Below are positions 8,746 through 16,365 of a DNA stretch of 64,000 bases, piece after piece. Made by a program: the position numbers and the translations under genes. Where the stretch lies: contig DATJQP010000058.1 in the NCBI GenBank assembly GCA_035505655.1, forward strand, positions 1 to 64,000, given 5' to 3'. Origin of the DNA: JAGVPT01 sp035505655. GTDB taxonomy: Bacteria > Bacteroidota > Ignavibacteria > UBA10030 > UBA8401. Below the pieces are notes generated by a model. It had not been told where the DNA came from, did no database searches, and was given only the letters and a program-made list of their open reading frames with translations. How positions within the stretch are numbered: position 1 is the first letter of the stretch; the number at the start of each line of letters is the position of its first letter.

Positions 8746-11700
8746 TTATCTGATGAGGAGCATCTTCCTGGTTTCTGCAACACCCCCTGAAATGATCCGG
8801 TAGAAGTAGACCCCGCTCGCCGCTGCGGCTCCGATGCCGGTTCTGCCGTCCCACACCATCCGGTGGGTTCCGGAGTTCATCGTTCCCTCGGCGAGCGTCG
8901 CGACCTGTTCGCCGACCGAGTTGAAGATCTTCAGGGAGACCGGGCTGGCCTTTGGCAGATCGAACTCGATCGTTGTCGTCGGGTTGAAGGGATTCGGATA
9001 ATTCTGCCGGAGGACAAACGTCTTCGGCGCATCAGCCGCGGGCGAAGAGATGCCGGAGGCGGCGCCGGAGAACTCTGCGATCGAGCCGGTCGACGTCGTT
9101 ATCCAAGCCGTTACCCCGGGTCCGCCGGAGACCGCGCTGATCGCAAGGAGGAGCCCGATGGATCCCGCATACGATTGGCTCCAGCTTGCACCGTGATCTC
9201 CGCTCCGATAGACGGATCCACCGAACGTCGCGAAAACGTCGGTCCCGGTGGCGCTGATCGCATACATCGGAGATCCGTTGCCCGCCGTTACCGGTTGCCA
9301 CGTCACCCCGCCGTCGGTCGTCCGGGCCGTCGAGCCCGAATCCGAGCCTGCGACTCCGTATTGCGTATCGGTGAAGGCAACGCTCACGGCATCCGAAAAT
9401 TGCACCTTTCCGGAGGTCCATGTCGTCCCGCCGTCGGTGGATCGATAGACTCTGCCGGAGTTCGTTCCGAACCAGATGTTCTGGCTTCCGATGACTGACA
9501 CTGAATTGTTCCAGCCCGCTTCCGAGCCTACCTGGCTTGGCTGTGTCGACGTCCTTGCCCACGACGCTCCTCCGTCGGTCGTTCGAAGAATGGTCCACTG
9601 TCCTCCGACCGGATCTCCGACGGCGATTCCATTCGATTGATCAAACATCTTGATCCCATCGATGAATCCTCCCGCGAGCGTGAAGACATTCGTCCACGTC
9701 GATCCCCCGTTCGTGGTCCTGAAGATCTTTGTCGCGGCAGGGGTTGTCGTCACGAAGGCCGTGTTGCCGTCGACAGCTTCGACGGCGAAGATGTCGGATG
9801 TCCCGATCGCCCCGCCGCCGACGGAATTCCACTTTGAACCGCCGTTTGTCGTCACCGACACCTGTCCTCCCGCACCGGCCACCCATCCGACCGATGAGCT
9901 GACTGCCTTAACGCTGTAGATCGAGGCAGAGATGCCCGAGTTCTCGACGGTCCAACCCGGAGACGTGACTGACGATGGAGAGGTTGAGAAGACCCCCCGG
10001 CCGTGAGTGAAGGCGAAGAGGGCCTTCGTGTCGTGCTGGACGACAACCTCGTCGGTGGGAACATACGTCGGCATGCCATCGGCGTACGACTGCCAGCTCG
10101 TTCCTCGATCCATGCTCGCGAAGACGCCCGTCTCCGTGCCGACGTAGAGAACCGTGGAGGTCGTCGGGTCGATGGCGAGACTATGCACCGGGACGTTCGG
10201 AAGCTGTGTTGAGATATCGTTCCACGTCGAGCCCTGATCGCTGGAGTACCACACATGCCGGGACGACAGGGTGCCGCCGGTGTTGTAGCCTCCGTAACAG
10301 GCGTAGACATTGTTCTTGTTACTGAGGTCGATGACGATCCGCCTCACCCAGGCCCCATTGTTGGCGGGAGGGGTGATGGTGTCCCACCCGACGATTCCCG
10401 ACGATGGATTGAGCGAACTGCACCGAAAGATTTTCCCGTCGGTTGTCCCGGCAAACGCGAGGAAGTTGGCAGAGGCGTTCGCGATTGCAACCGCACTCAC
10501 GTCGTGCCCCGAGGAGAAGACGCCGCTCACCTGTTTCCATGAGGAGGACGAATTCGTGCTCGCCCAAACCGATGCCGAACCGGCAACGAGCACCGAGGAG
10601 TTCTCCGGGTTCATCTGGAACGGAGCTACGAAGAGGCAGTTTGACGAATTGCCGGCATCGGAGAGGCCTGAAACACAATCCTTCCAGGTGGCTCCGCCGT
10701 CCGTTGTCTTGCTCAGTTGAAGATAGGTGTATTCTTCATATGAGACCTGGTCCGACGTCTGGTCCTGCGCGGCATATCCGCCGTCCCCTCCGACCGCTTC
10801 GGTCCACGTTGAGCCGGTGCCGCTGAATTTCAAATGTCCGTTGTCCTGAGTCCCGCCGTAATAGGTGGCACCAGTTTTGTAGACTGCGCCGCCGTAGAAC
10901 TGGGTGATGGCAAGACCGTTGTTCAGGTTCGACCAGGACGCACCCCCGTCGGTCGTTTTGTAGATCCCCCCGTCGTTTCCATCGATGATCGTGTTGGGAG
11001 AGCTCCGCACGAAGACGATCGCATGATGATCGGCATGAACGTACGGCGATCCGTACCCGCTGTACCAGTAGGTCAGTTGATTCCAGGTTGAGCCTCCGTC
11101 GGTCGACTTCATCATGTCGACCCCACCAAGATAAATATTGCTGGAATTGTTCGGGTCGACAGCAATGACGTTGTCGTACCACCCCTGATCGCGGAAGTAC
11201 GACGTATTCCCCGTCGATGCAATCTTCGGTGGAGTGTTCAGCTGCGTCCAGGTTGCCCCCCCATCGGTCGACTTAAAGATCCCCTTGAGGCCGCCGTCCC
11301 CCGCGGGCGTTGTATCGAGCGATTCGAACGCGGCGTAGAGGACGCTCGAGTTGTTCGGATCCTGCGCCAGGGCAATCCTCCCGTAACCGCTTGTCGGCAG
11401 GCTCGAACTCACCTTGCTCCAGAAGCCGCCCCCGTTTGTCGTTCGGTAGATTCCACCAAGTGTCGGCCCATTCGCCTCCACGGCATACATGATGATCGTC
11501 GAGGTAAGGGCGATGACGTCGCACGGGTTGAAATAGTTGGTCGATGTCGTCGTCGAGCTTATCTTAGTCCACGACGCCCCCTGGTCGCTCGACATGTAAA
11601 GACCGCCCGATGTCGTGTATGAGCCTCCGCCATATTCGTACGTATAATTCTTCGTCGCGGCATAGATATTTCCCGATGGATCGGATGTCATCTTCATGAC

Positions 11701-12339
11701 ATTCCGGAAGTTCTGGGCCGCGGATCCGCTCGTGCTGGAGAGAAGAGTCCAGCTCTCGCCAAAGTCGGTCGATTTATAGATTCCGCCCCCATAGACCGCG
11801 TCAAGGTTCAGCCAGCCTTCCCCCGTCCCGGCGTAAACGGTGTTGTTGTTCGACGGATCAATGAGAAGGCAACCGATCGCCTCAAAATTGAGGGTGTCGG
11901 ATTTCGATGTCCAACTCGCTCCGCCGTCCGTACTTTTCCAGATTCCTCCGGAAACCGATCCGGCAATAATCTGGTCAGTGTCCGACGGGTTGACGACGAT
12001 GGCGCGGACCCGCCCTCCGATATTCCCCGGGCCGAGGGGGAACCATGTCGTGGTCTGAGTCTTCATGAGTCGTCCGGCCCGGGCCGTTGTCGCCCTTGGC
12101 ATGCTCCGCACATACGCTACCGCCTGTTGCCTCAAGAGCGGCAGGTCCGCCTCCGGGTTGCTTCCGGCGAGCATGTCGTGTCTGAATCTCAACGCTGCAC
12201 CGGGATCGTCCTTATCCCCGATCGCCGATTCGAGTTCTTCGTCTCTCTCGCGCTCTCCGGGCTGCCGCAAGGATCTTTCGAGCACATAGAGGGCTGCAGC
12301 CACGAAAAGAACTGAAAGAAAGATGAGAAGCTTTTTCAT
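8746..12339 (-). CDS. Large secreted Asp-box (BNR/VPS10-like) repeat protein with T9SS C-terminal sorting domain
   Basis: Exported or surface protein of 1197 aa. A signal-anchor-like N-terminus (about 1-20) precedes about 17 copies of the Asp-box pattern S/T-x-D/N-x-G-x-x-W (for example STDGGASW near 136, TTDGGATW, SSDQGSTW, and a last copy at about 1046), typical of seven- or ten-bladed beta-propellers as in sialidases and VPS10/sortilin domains. The last 90 residues contain NYPNPFNP (about 1113-1120) and the terminal GVYFYRI...KMLLIR pattern of a type A sorting signal read by the type IX secretion system. No sialidase catalytic Arg/Tyr/Glu set could be recognised, so enzymatic function is not claimed; adhesion or polymer binding is possible. 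The stop lies 91 nt before the epimerase start. Confidence 0.88.
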   Translation of the reverse strand: MKKLLIFLSVLFVAAALYVLERSLRQPGERERDEELESAIGDKDDPGAALRFRHDMLAGSNPEADLPLLRQQAVAYVRSMPRATTARAGRLMKTQTTTWFPLGPGNIGGRVRAIVVNPSDTDQIIAGSVSGGIWKSTDGGASWTSKSDTLNFEAIGCLLIDPSNNNTVYAGTGEGWLNLDAVYGGGIYKSTDFGESWTLLSSTSGSAAQNFRNVMKMTSDPSGNIYAATKNYTYEYGGGSYTTSGGLYMSSDQGASWTKISSTTTSTNYFNPCDVIALTSTIIMYAVEANGPTLGGIYRTTNGGGFWSKVSSSLPTSGYGRIALAQDPNNSSVLYAAFESLDTTPAGDGGLKGIFKSTDGGATWTQLNTPPKIASTGNTSYFRDQGWYDNVIAVDPNNSSNIYLGGVDMMKSTDGGSTWNQLTYWYSGYGSPYVHADHHAIVFVRSSPNTIIDGNDGGIYKTTDGGASWSNLNNGLAITQFYGGAVYKTGATYYGGTQDNGHLKFSGTGSTWTEAVGGDGGYAAQDQTSDQVSYEEYTYLQLSKTTDGGATWKDCVSGLSDAGNSSNCLFVAPFQMNPENSSVLVAGSASVWASTNSSSSWKQVSGVFSSGHDVSAVAIANASANFLAFAGTTDGKIFRCSSLNPSSGIVGWDTITPPANNGAWVRRIVIDLSNKNNVYACYGGYNTGGTLSSRHVWYSSDQGSTWNDISTQLPNVPVHSLAIDPTTSTVLYVGTETGVFASMDRGTSWQSYADGMPTYVPTDEVVVQHDTKALFAFTHGRGVFSTSPSSVTSPGWTVENSGISASIYSVKAVSSSVGWVAGAGGQVSVTTNGGSKWNSVGGGAIGTSDIFAVEAVDGNTAFVTTTPAATKIFRTTNGGSTWTNVFTLAGGFIDGIKMFDQSNGIAVGDPVGGQWTILRTTDGGASWARTSTQPSQVGSEAGWNNSVSVIGSQNIWFGTNSGRVYRSTDGGTTWTSGKVQFSDAVSVAFTDTQYGVAGSDSGSTARTTDGGVTWQPVTAGNGSPMYAISATGTDVFATFGGSVYRSGDHGASWSQSYAGSIGLLLAISAVSGGPGVTAWITTSTGSIAEFSGAASGISSPAADAPKTFVLRQNYPNPFNPTTTIEFDLPKASPVSLKIFNSVGEQVATLAEGTMNSGTHRMVWDGRTGIGAAAASGVYFYRIISGGVAETRKMLLIR

Positions 12340-12648
12340 TCAGCCACCATGAAATGAATGTGAAATGCCATTCGGACGGAGGACAATCCTCTCCGAACAT
12401 ATACTTTTCTCGGAACCTGGGTCATGGCAGAAGTAGCAACGCAGATCCGGCCGGCACGTCACTGATCTCGGGAGGCCCGGGGCGAGTTCCCGTACCTCTC
12501 GTCGCCACAAGCGATCCCCTCTCAGCCTCGAGGAACACAGTTGTCCGGAATGGTTCGGATTGCGTTACGAAAATGATAGTTATTTAGTCCGCCAATGTCA
12601 ATGAAACGGGATGCGGAGCGTGTCGTCGAACACACAGTGCCCGGGAAG
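12340..12648. promoter_or_regulatory. 309 bp intergenic region with a weak minus-strand promoter and inverted repeat
   Basis: The region lies upstream of the secreted Asp-box protein gene and downstream of the EamA gene. On the minus strand a TATATG -10 (12398-12403) sits 16 nt from a weak ATGACC -35 (12420-12425). Just downstream, 12371-12397 forms an inverted repeat (TTCGG/CCGAA and GAGGA/TCCTC around a CAA loop) that overlaps the expected transcript start, so it could be an operator or a 5' stem. No convincing coding frame or RNA gene was seen in the rest. Confidence 0.4.
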
Positions 12649-13551
12649 TCAGCGGCGCGCGCCGAAGGCTCCCTTGAAGTCGGCATAGTTTGCTATGCCA
12701 AGCCCGCCGAGGACAAACGCGGCGCCGGTGAAGGTCCTCATGGAGAACTCCTCCCCCAGAAAGACAATGCCCAGGATGACCGCAATGATCGGAGTGATGA
12801 AGGATGTGAGCGACAGGATGACCGGCTCCACCCGTTTGAGGAGCCAGAAATAACTGACGAAGGTGACGATCGATCCAAAGATGGCGAGATAAAGGACCGA
12901 GAGAAGGGCGACGGGGGGAAAGCTGTTCAGCGAAAGATTCTCCGAGGCGACGCTGAAGAGGAGCAACATCGCACCGCCGAGCAGCATCGGCACGGAAGTG
13001 AGCGCAAATGGATGAAGGGAATGGCCGTACTTCTTTACCGCAACGACCGAGAATCCCTGGAGAACGGCGCTGCAGAGAATCGCCCCCATCCCCCACATCC
13101 CTTCCGGATCCGCGAGATGGACGTCGTTCGAAAAGATGACAACGATGCCAACGAAGCCGAGGATGATGCCGGCCACCTTGCCTGGCCCGACGCTCGTCGC
13201 AGGGATCAGGAGGAAGGAAAAGAAGGCAACGGTAAACGGGTAAATCGTGAACAGGATGGAGGTCAATCCGGAGGACACGTGTTCTTCACCCCAATAGACA
13301 AGGCCATACGGAATGCTGAACGATGTGAGGGAGACCAGAAGATAGAAAAGAACGTCGGATCTTCCCAGCGGGATCGGGACGTTCCGGAGACGAACGAGCA
13401 CGAAAAGAACAGCGCTCGCCAGGATGAACCGGCAGCCCGCCGCGAAGAACGGGGTGAGGGTTTCCAACCCGACCTTGATGACGAGCCATGTAGAACCCCA
13501 GATCGTGCAGACGAGGGCGTACGAGAGGTACGTGCGGAAACGCTCGCTCAT
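12649..13551 (-). CDS. DMT-superfamily transporter, EamA domain
   Basis: Inner-membrane transporter of 300 aa with about ten predicted hydrophobic helices arranged as two EamA repeats (about 5-140 and 150-290); each repeat ends in a glycine-rich helix (IILGFVGIVVIFS, FVLGGLGIANYADF). Substrates of this superfamily are diverse (amino acids, metabolites, nucleotide sugars) and cannot be told from sequence. The start codon abuts the stop of the upstream DUF1015 gene with no spacing, so the two are almost certainly cotranscribed. Confidence 0.9.
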   Translation of the reverse strand: MSERFRTYLSYALVCTIWGSTWLVIKVGLETLTPFFAAGCRFILASAVLFVLVRLRNVPIPLGRSDVLFYLLVSLTSFSIPYGLVYWGEEHVSSGLTSILFTIYPFTVAFFSFLLIPATSVGPGKVAGIILGFVGIVVIFSNDVHLADPEGMWGMGAILCSAVLQGFSVVAVKKYGHSLHPFALTSVPMLLGGAMLLLFSVASENLSLNSFPPVALLSVLYLAIFGSIVTFVSYFWLLKRVEPVILSLTSFITPIIAVILGIVFLGEEFSMRTFTGAAFVLGGLGIANYADFKGAFGARR

Positions 13552-14832
13552 CTACTCCGCCATCTTGTTGAGGACAAGACCGGAGAGGAGCTTCGGGTAG
13601 AAGAAGGTCGACTTCTGTGGCATGGTGTGGCCGGCCCGCGCCACGGCGCGCACCTGTTCGATCTTCGTCGGGTTCACAATGAACGCGAGCTGCGCGGTCC
13701 CGTCCAGAACTTCCCTCTCGCAGTCGGCGACTTCCTGCAGGTAATGGATGTTGAGCTTCTGCTCCTGTGCCTCCGCCGAGATCCCAAGAATACTTCCCAA
13801 GACGTACGAATGAAGAAGCACGACGTCCAATTCCCGGACCTCGGGCGGCATCTCTTTCGGGAGGATCTTTGCAAGGTCGGCCCCCTCTCTGAGGGAGGCG
13901 AGCCAGTATCGTCTTTTTGCGTTGACAATAATACCGTAGCCGTGACGGTCCTGCCGGGCGAGCGCACGGAGCAACTCTTCGCGGGAATCGCACCCGGTCA
14001 GGAAGAGCACCGGCTCGACGGCTTGCTCCACTCCGTGCCAGTCAAACTTCGGCAGGCTGTGGATGACCCGGTGCGTCGGAAAGATAACGAGCCCCTCATC
14101 ATCGAGGTTCGTGAAGAACATCATGACGTAATTGTAGAGTTCGTTCCCGTTATGCCGCGGGTTCTGTGACTTCATGAGGTCGCGGTACGCGAGGGCCGTT
14201 TCATACCTGTGGTGCCCGTCGGCGATGAGAACCTGTTTCGGCTCCATCTCCGCCGCAACGGCCCCAAGCGTCCTCTCGTCCGAGATCGGCCAGAGCTGAT
14301 TCCGAACCGATTCGAAGGTGACATCGGTCGCCGGACGGGTTGCATGAACGGGCGCGATCATCGTATCGACTTTCTTCCCCGGGTCGGAGTAAAGACCGAA
14401 TATCTGACTGAAGTTTGAATTCGTCGCCCTGAAGAGCTTGAACCGGTCCTCCTTCGCCTTCGATAACGTCTTTTCGTGCGGAAGAACGATTCCCTTCTCA
14501 AACTCTTCAAGATGGCAAAGGGCGATGAAACCCTTTCTCTGAATCGTCGCCCCGCTCCTCGCCTTGAAAGTCTGAACGAGGGCATAGACCGACGGCTTCG
14601 CATCGCGGACAAGGACGCCACTCTCCTGCCAGTCCTGGAATGTTTTCGCCGCGGCCGAATACCGGTCGGCCTCCCGGCCGAGGATCAGTCGGACAACATT
14701 GTGGGGGTCCCTGGCATAGAGCTCGTTTTGTTGTTCGGGAGAGATGACGTCATACGGAGGTGCCACGACCGTGTCGATGGTGACCTTCGAAAGGTTATAG
14801 CGTATTCCGCAGAAGGGTCTGATGATTGGCAT
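13552..14832 (-). CDS. DUF1015 family protein
   Basis: Cytoplasmic protein of 426 aa, close to the usual DUF1015 length. Features typical of the family are the N-terminal sequence IRPFCGIRYN, the VVAPPYDVISPEQQ segment near 25-38, and the motif LIADGHHRYETALAYRD in the middle, with further conserved stretches MMFFTNLDDEGLVIFPTHRVIH and FVVNP-like VNPTKIEQ near the C-terminus. The biochemical role of the family is not established to my knowledge; the His-rich GHHRYE motif suggests a hydrolase or metal site, which is inference. It lies between era and the EamA transporter gene on the same strand. Confidence 0.9.
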   Translation of the reverse strand: MPIIRPFCGIRYNLSKVTIDTVVAPPYDVISPEQQNELYARDPHNVVRLILGREADRYSAAAKTFQDWQESGVLVRDAKPSVYALVQTFKARSGATIQRKGFIALCHLEEFEKGIVLPHEKTLSKAKEDRFKLFRATNSNFSQIFGLYSDPGKKVDTMIAPVHATRPATDVTFESVRNQLWPISDERTLGAVAAEMEPKQVLIADGHHRYETALAYRDLMKSQNPRHNGNELYNYVMMFFTNLDDEGLVIFPTHRVIHSLPKFDWHGVEQAVEPVLFLTGCDSREELLRALARQDRHGYGIIVNAKRRYWLASLREGADLAKILPKEMPPEVRELDVVLLHSYVLGSILGISAEAQEQKLNIHYLQEVADCEREVLDGTAQLAFIVNPTKIEQVRAVARAGHTMPQKSTFFYPKLLSGLVLNKMAE

Positions 14833-14859
14833 GGGTCGTCGGGTTAAAGTTCATGGATG

Positions 14860-15003
14860 GAGTCCGAAGTCCTGAGCCCAAAGTCGCTGGCCCCAGGTCC
14901 GAAGTCCAAGGTCTTTGTCCTTCGGTCTCTTTCTCTTGTTTCTTTTTTTATATCTTTTTCTTCTCTCTTATCTCTTCTCTCTTGTCTCTTGCTCTGCGAT
15001 CCC
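14860..15003. repeat. Pyrimidine-rich low-complexity repeat tract at the 3' end of era
   Basis: The stretch between DUF1015 and era begins with near-repeats of GTCCGAAGTC/GTCCAAGGTC and continues as alternating TCTCTT/TTCTCT units to about 14998. It runs into the era reading frame and supplies its last codons (ETREKR) and stop. It shares the 10-mer TGTCTCTTGC with a tract near 40770-40790, suggesting a dispersed low-complexity family. Nothing else is visible in the gap. Confidence 0.5.
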
Positions 15004-15900
15004 ATAGCCCAGCCTCCTCAGCCACACATCCTCTCCCCTCCAGTTCTCGCGCACCTTCACATGGAGCTCAAGAAAGACTGGGTGGCCGAGAAAGCCTTCG
15101 ATATCCCTCCGGGCTTTCTCCCCCAACGATTTAAGAGCCGCTCCCCCTTTTCCGATCAGGATCCCTTTCTGAGATTGACGCTCGACGAAAATCTCGGCAC
15201 TGATGAAATGCTTCCGTTTCCCCCGCTCTTCGAAGGTCACGACGTCGACGGTGGTGGAGTACGGAATCTCCTTGGAATACTGGTCAAAGATCTTCTCGCG
15301 AACAATCTCCGCAACGAAGAACTTCTCCGGTGCGGCGCTGACGATTTCCGCGTCATAATAAGGAGGATGCTCGGGCAGGAGTCGGACGAGGCTCGCAACC
15401 AGCTCCTCCAATCCCTCCCCTTTGAGCCCGGAGATAGGAAAAATCTCGTCGAACGGATAAAGGGCGGCAAAACCGGCGATCATCGGCAGGATCTCCCCCT
15501 TCTGGAGTTTGTCGATCTTATTAATCGCGAGGAAGGTCTTCTTTCCCGCGGCGCGGATCTTTTCGACCGCCGCATCGTCCCGCTCGAACGACGATCCTTT
15601 CACACGCTCACCGTCGACAAGGAGAAGCACAACGTCGGCATCGACGAGGGCGGACGAGGCGCATTGCATCATGACTTCCTGCAAAAGATACTTCGGTCTG
15701 ATGATCCCCGGCGTGTCAAGAAACACGATCTGGTATCCGGGGGCAGTGAGAATCCCCAGGATCTTGTGCCGGGTCGTTTGAGGCTTGCGGGTGACGATGG
15801 AGATCTTTTGCTTCAGGAGGGTATTGAGGAGCGTCGACTTGCCGACGTTCGGTTCCCCGATAAGGGCTACGTAGCCCGCTCTGTGCGGAGTTGTGGTCAT
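14968..15900 (-). CDS. era: GTPase Era
   Basis: Essential GTPase that binds 16S rRNA during 30S maturation and checkpoint control. The 310 aa product has the G1 loop GEPNVGKST (about 13-21), a switch region with QTTRHKI, G3 DTPGI, G4 NKID and a C-terminal KH domain (GILIGKGGAALKSLGEKAR, then ENWR near 295). The ATG at 15900 gives the usual MTTTPHRAGYVALIG-type N-terminus; the frame stays open 36 nt further upstream, but those residues do not look native. The C-terminal GIAEQETREKR tail is encoded by a low-complexity repeat rather than by conserved era sequence. DUF1015 and EamA genes follow on the same strand. Confidence 0.96.
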   Translation of the reverse strand: MTTTPHRAGYVALIGEPNVGKSTLLNTLLKQKISIVTRKPQTTRHKILGILTAPGYQIVFLDTPGIIRPKYLLQEVMMQCASSALVDADVVLLLVDGERVKGSSFERDDAAVEKIRAAGKKTFLAINKIDKLQKGEILPMIAGFAALYPFDEIFPISGLKGEGLEELVASLVRLLPEHPPYYDAEIVSAAPEKFFVAEIVREKIFDQYSKEIPYSTTVDVVTFEERGKRKHFISAEIFVERQSQKGILIGKGGAALKSLGEKARRDIEGFLGHPVFLELHVKVRENWRGEDVWLRRLGYGIAEQETREKR

Positions 15901-15972
15901 CCTCTGTAATGTACTCAATGGTGGACGGAGTATCAACGAAACGGAGTGGAATCCAAATCAAAGCTCAACGGG

Positions 15973-16098
15973 TAAGGAGGAAAAATACAGAGCAAAAATC
16001 AAAAACGTCGATGCATCTGTTGCGGCACAGTTTGCTGCACAAGTCAAGAATTTCTTCTCTTTGCTCTGTCTTTTTGATCTTTGCTATTTGATTTTTCA
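15973..16098 (+). repeat. MITE-like palindromic repeat, copy 1
   Basis: An A-rich left arm starting TAAGGAG and containing CAGAGCAAAAATCAAA is matched by a right arm TTTTTGATCTTTGCT..TTTGAT.TTTCA, giving an imperfect palindrome of about 126 bp. Both ends and the arms closely match the reverse complement of 51066-51195 (27 of about 29 bases at the right arm), while the centres differ. It lies 73 bp upstream of the era start. No transposase is encoded; short length and terminal inverted symmetry suggest a non-autonomous mobile or REP-like element. Confidence 0.65.
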
Positions 16099-16216
16099 CA
16101 GTTGTCCGGTCAGCTCCGACGTCGTGTTCCAGGCTGCCGTGGAAAGTTTGGCTCCACTTGACTTTCAGCCTCAATATCGATACTATCGTACCAGCACTTC
16201 GAGAGTTGTTCCCGAT

Positions 16217-16325
16217 CTGCTGATCACCGGCTCCGGCCTTCTCCGTAAAGGAGGGGATATGTCGGTCAGCAGTTCCCACACGATAACCTCTGTCTCCCCC
16301 CGGGCGGGGAGGGCAGAGGTTTTTT
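16217..16325 (+). promoter_or_regulatory. Structured leader ending in a Rho-independent terminator (candidate attenuator or riboswitch)
   Basis: CTGCTGA (16217-16223) pairs with TCAGCAG (16266-16272) and encloses an inner hairpin (16238-16244 with 16250-16256, loop GTAAA). Thirteen nt later AACCTCTG (16285-16292) pairs with CAGAGGTT (16314-16321), with an inner CTCCCC/GGGGAG stem and a T6 tail: a textbook plus-strand terminator. It stands only about 40 nt before the GAF-GGDEF start, with no plus-strand gene upstream, so it should act on that gene's own leader. I could not match it to a known c-di-GMP or other riboswitch consensus. Confidence 0.6.
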
Positions 16326-16365
16326 CGTTTCTTCGCCGGGGCACCACGAGAGGAGGCTCAACACT

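Noticed and set aside
12595..14169. A 524-codon plus-strand frame over the EamA and DUF1015 genes
   Set aside because: Both minus-strand genes are clear family members with abutting stop and start; the plus-strand translation is highly charged and featureless.
16217..16272. A c-di-GMP (GEMM) or other known riboswitch before the GGDEF-like gene
   Set aside because: The conserved GEMM core and the other common riboswitch cores I looked for are not present; only the structure and terminator are claimed.
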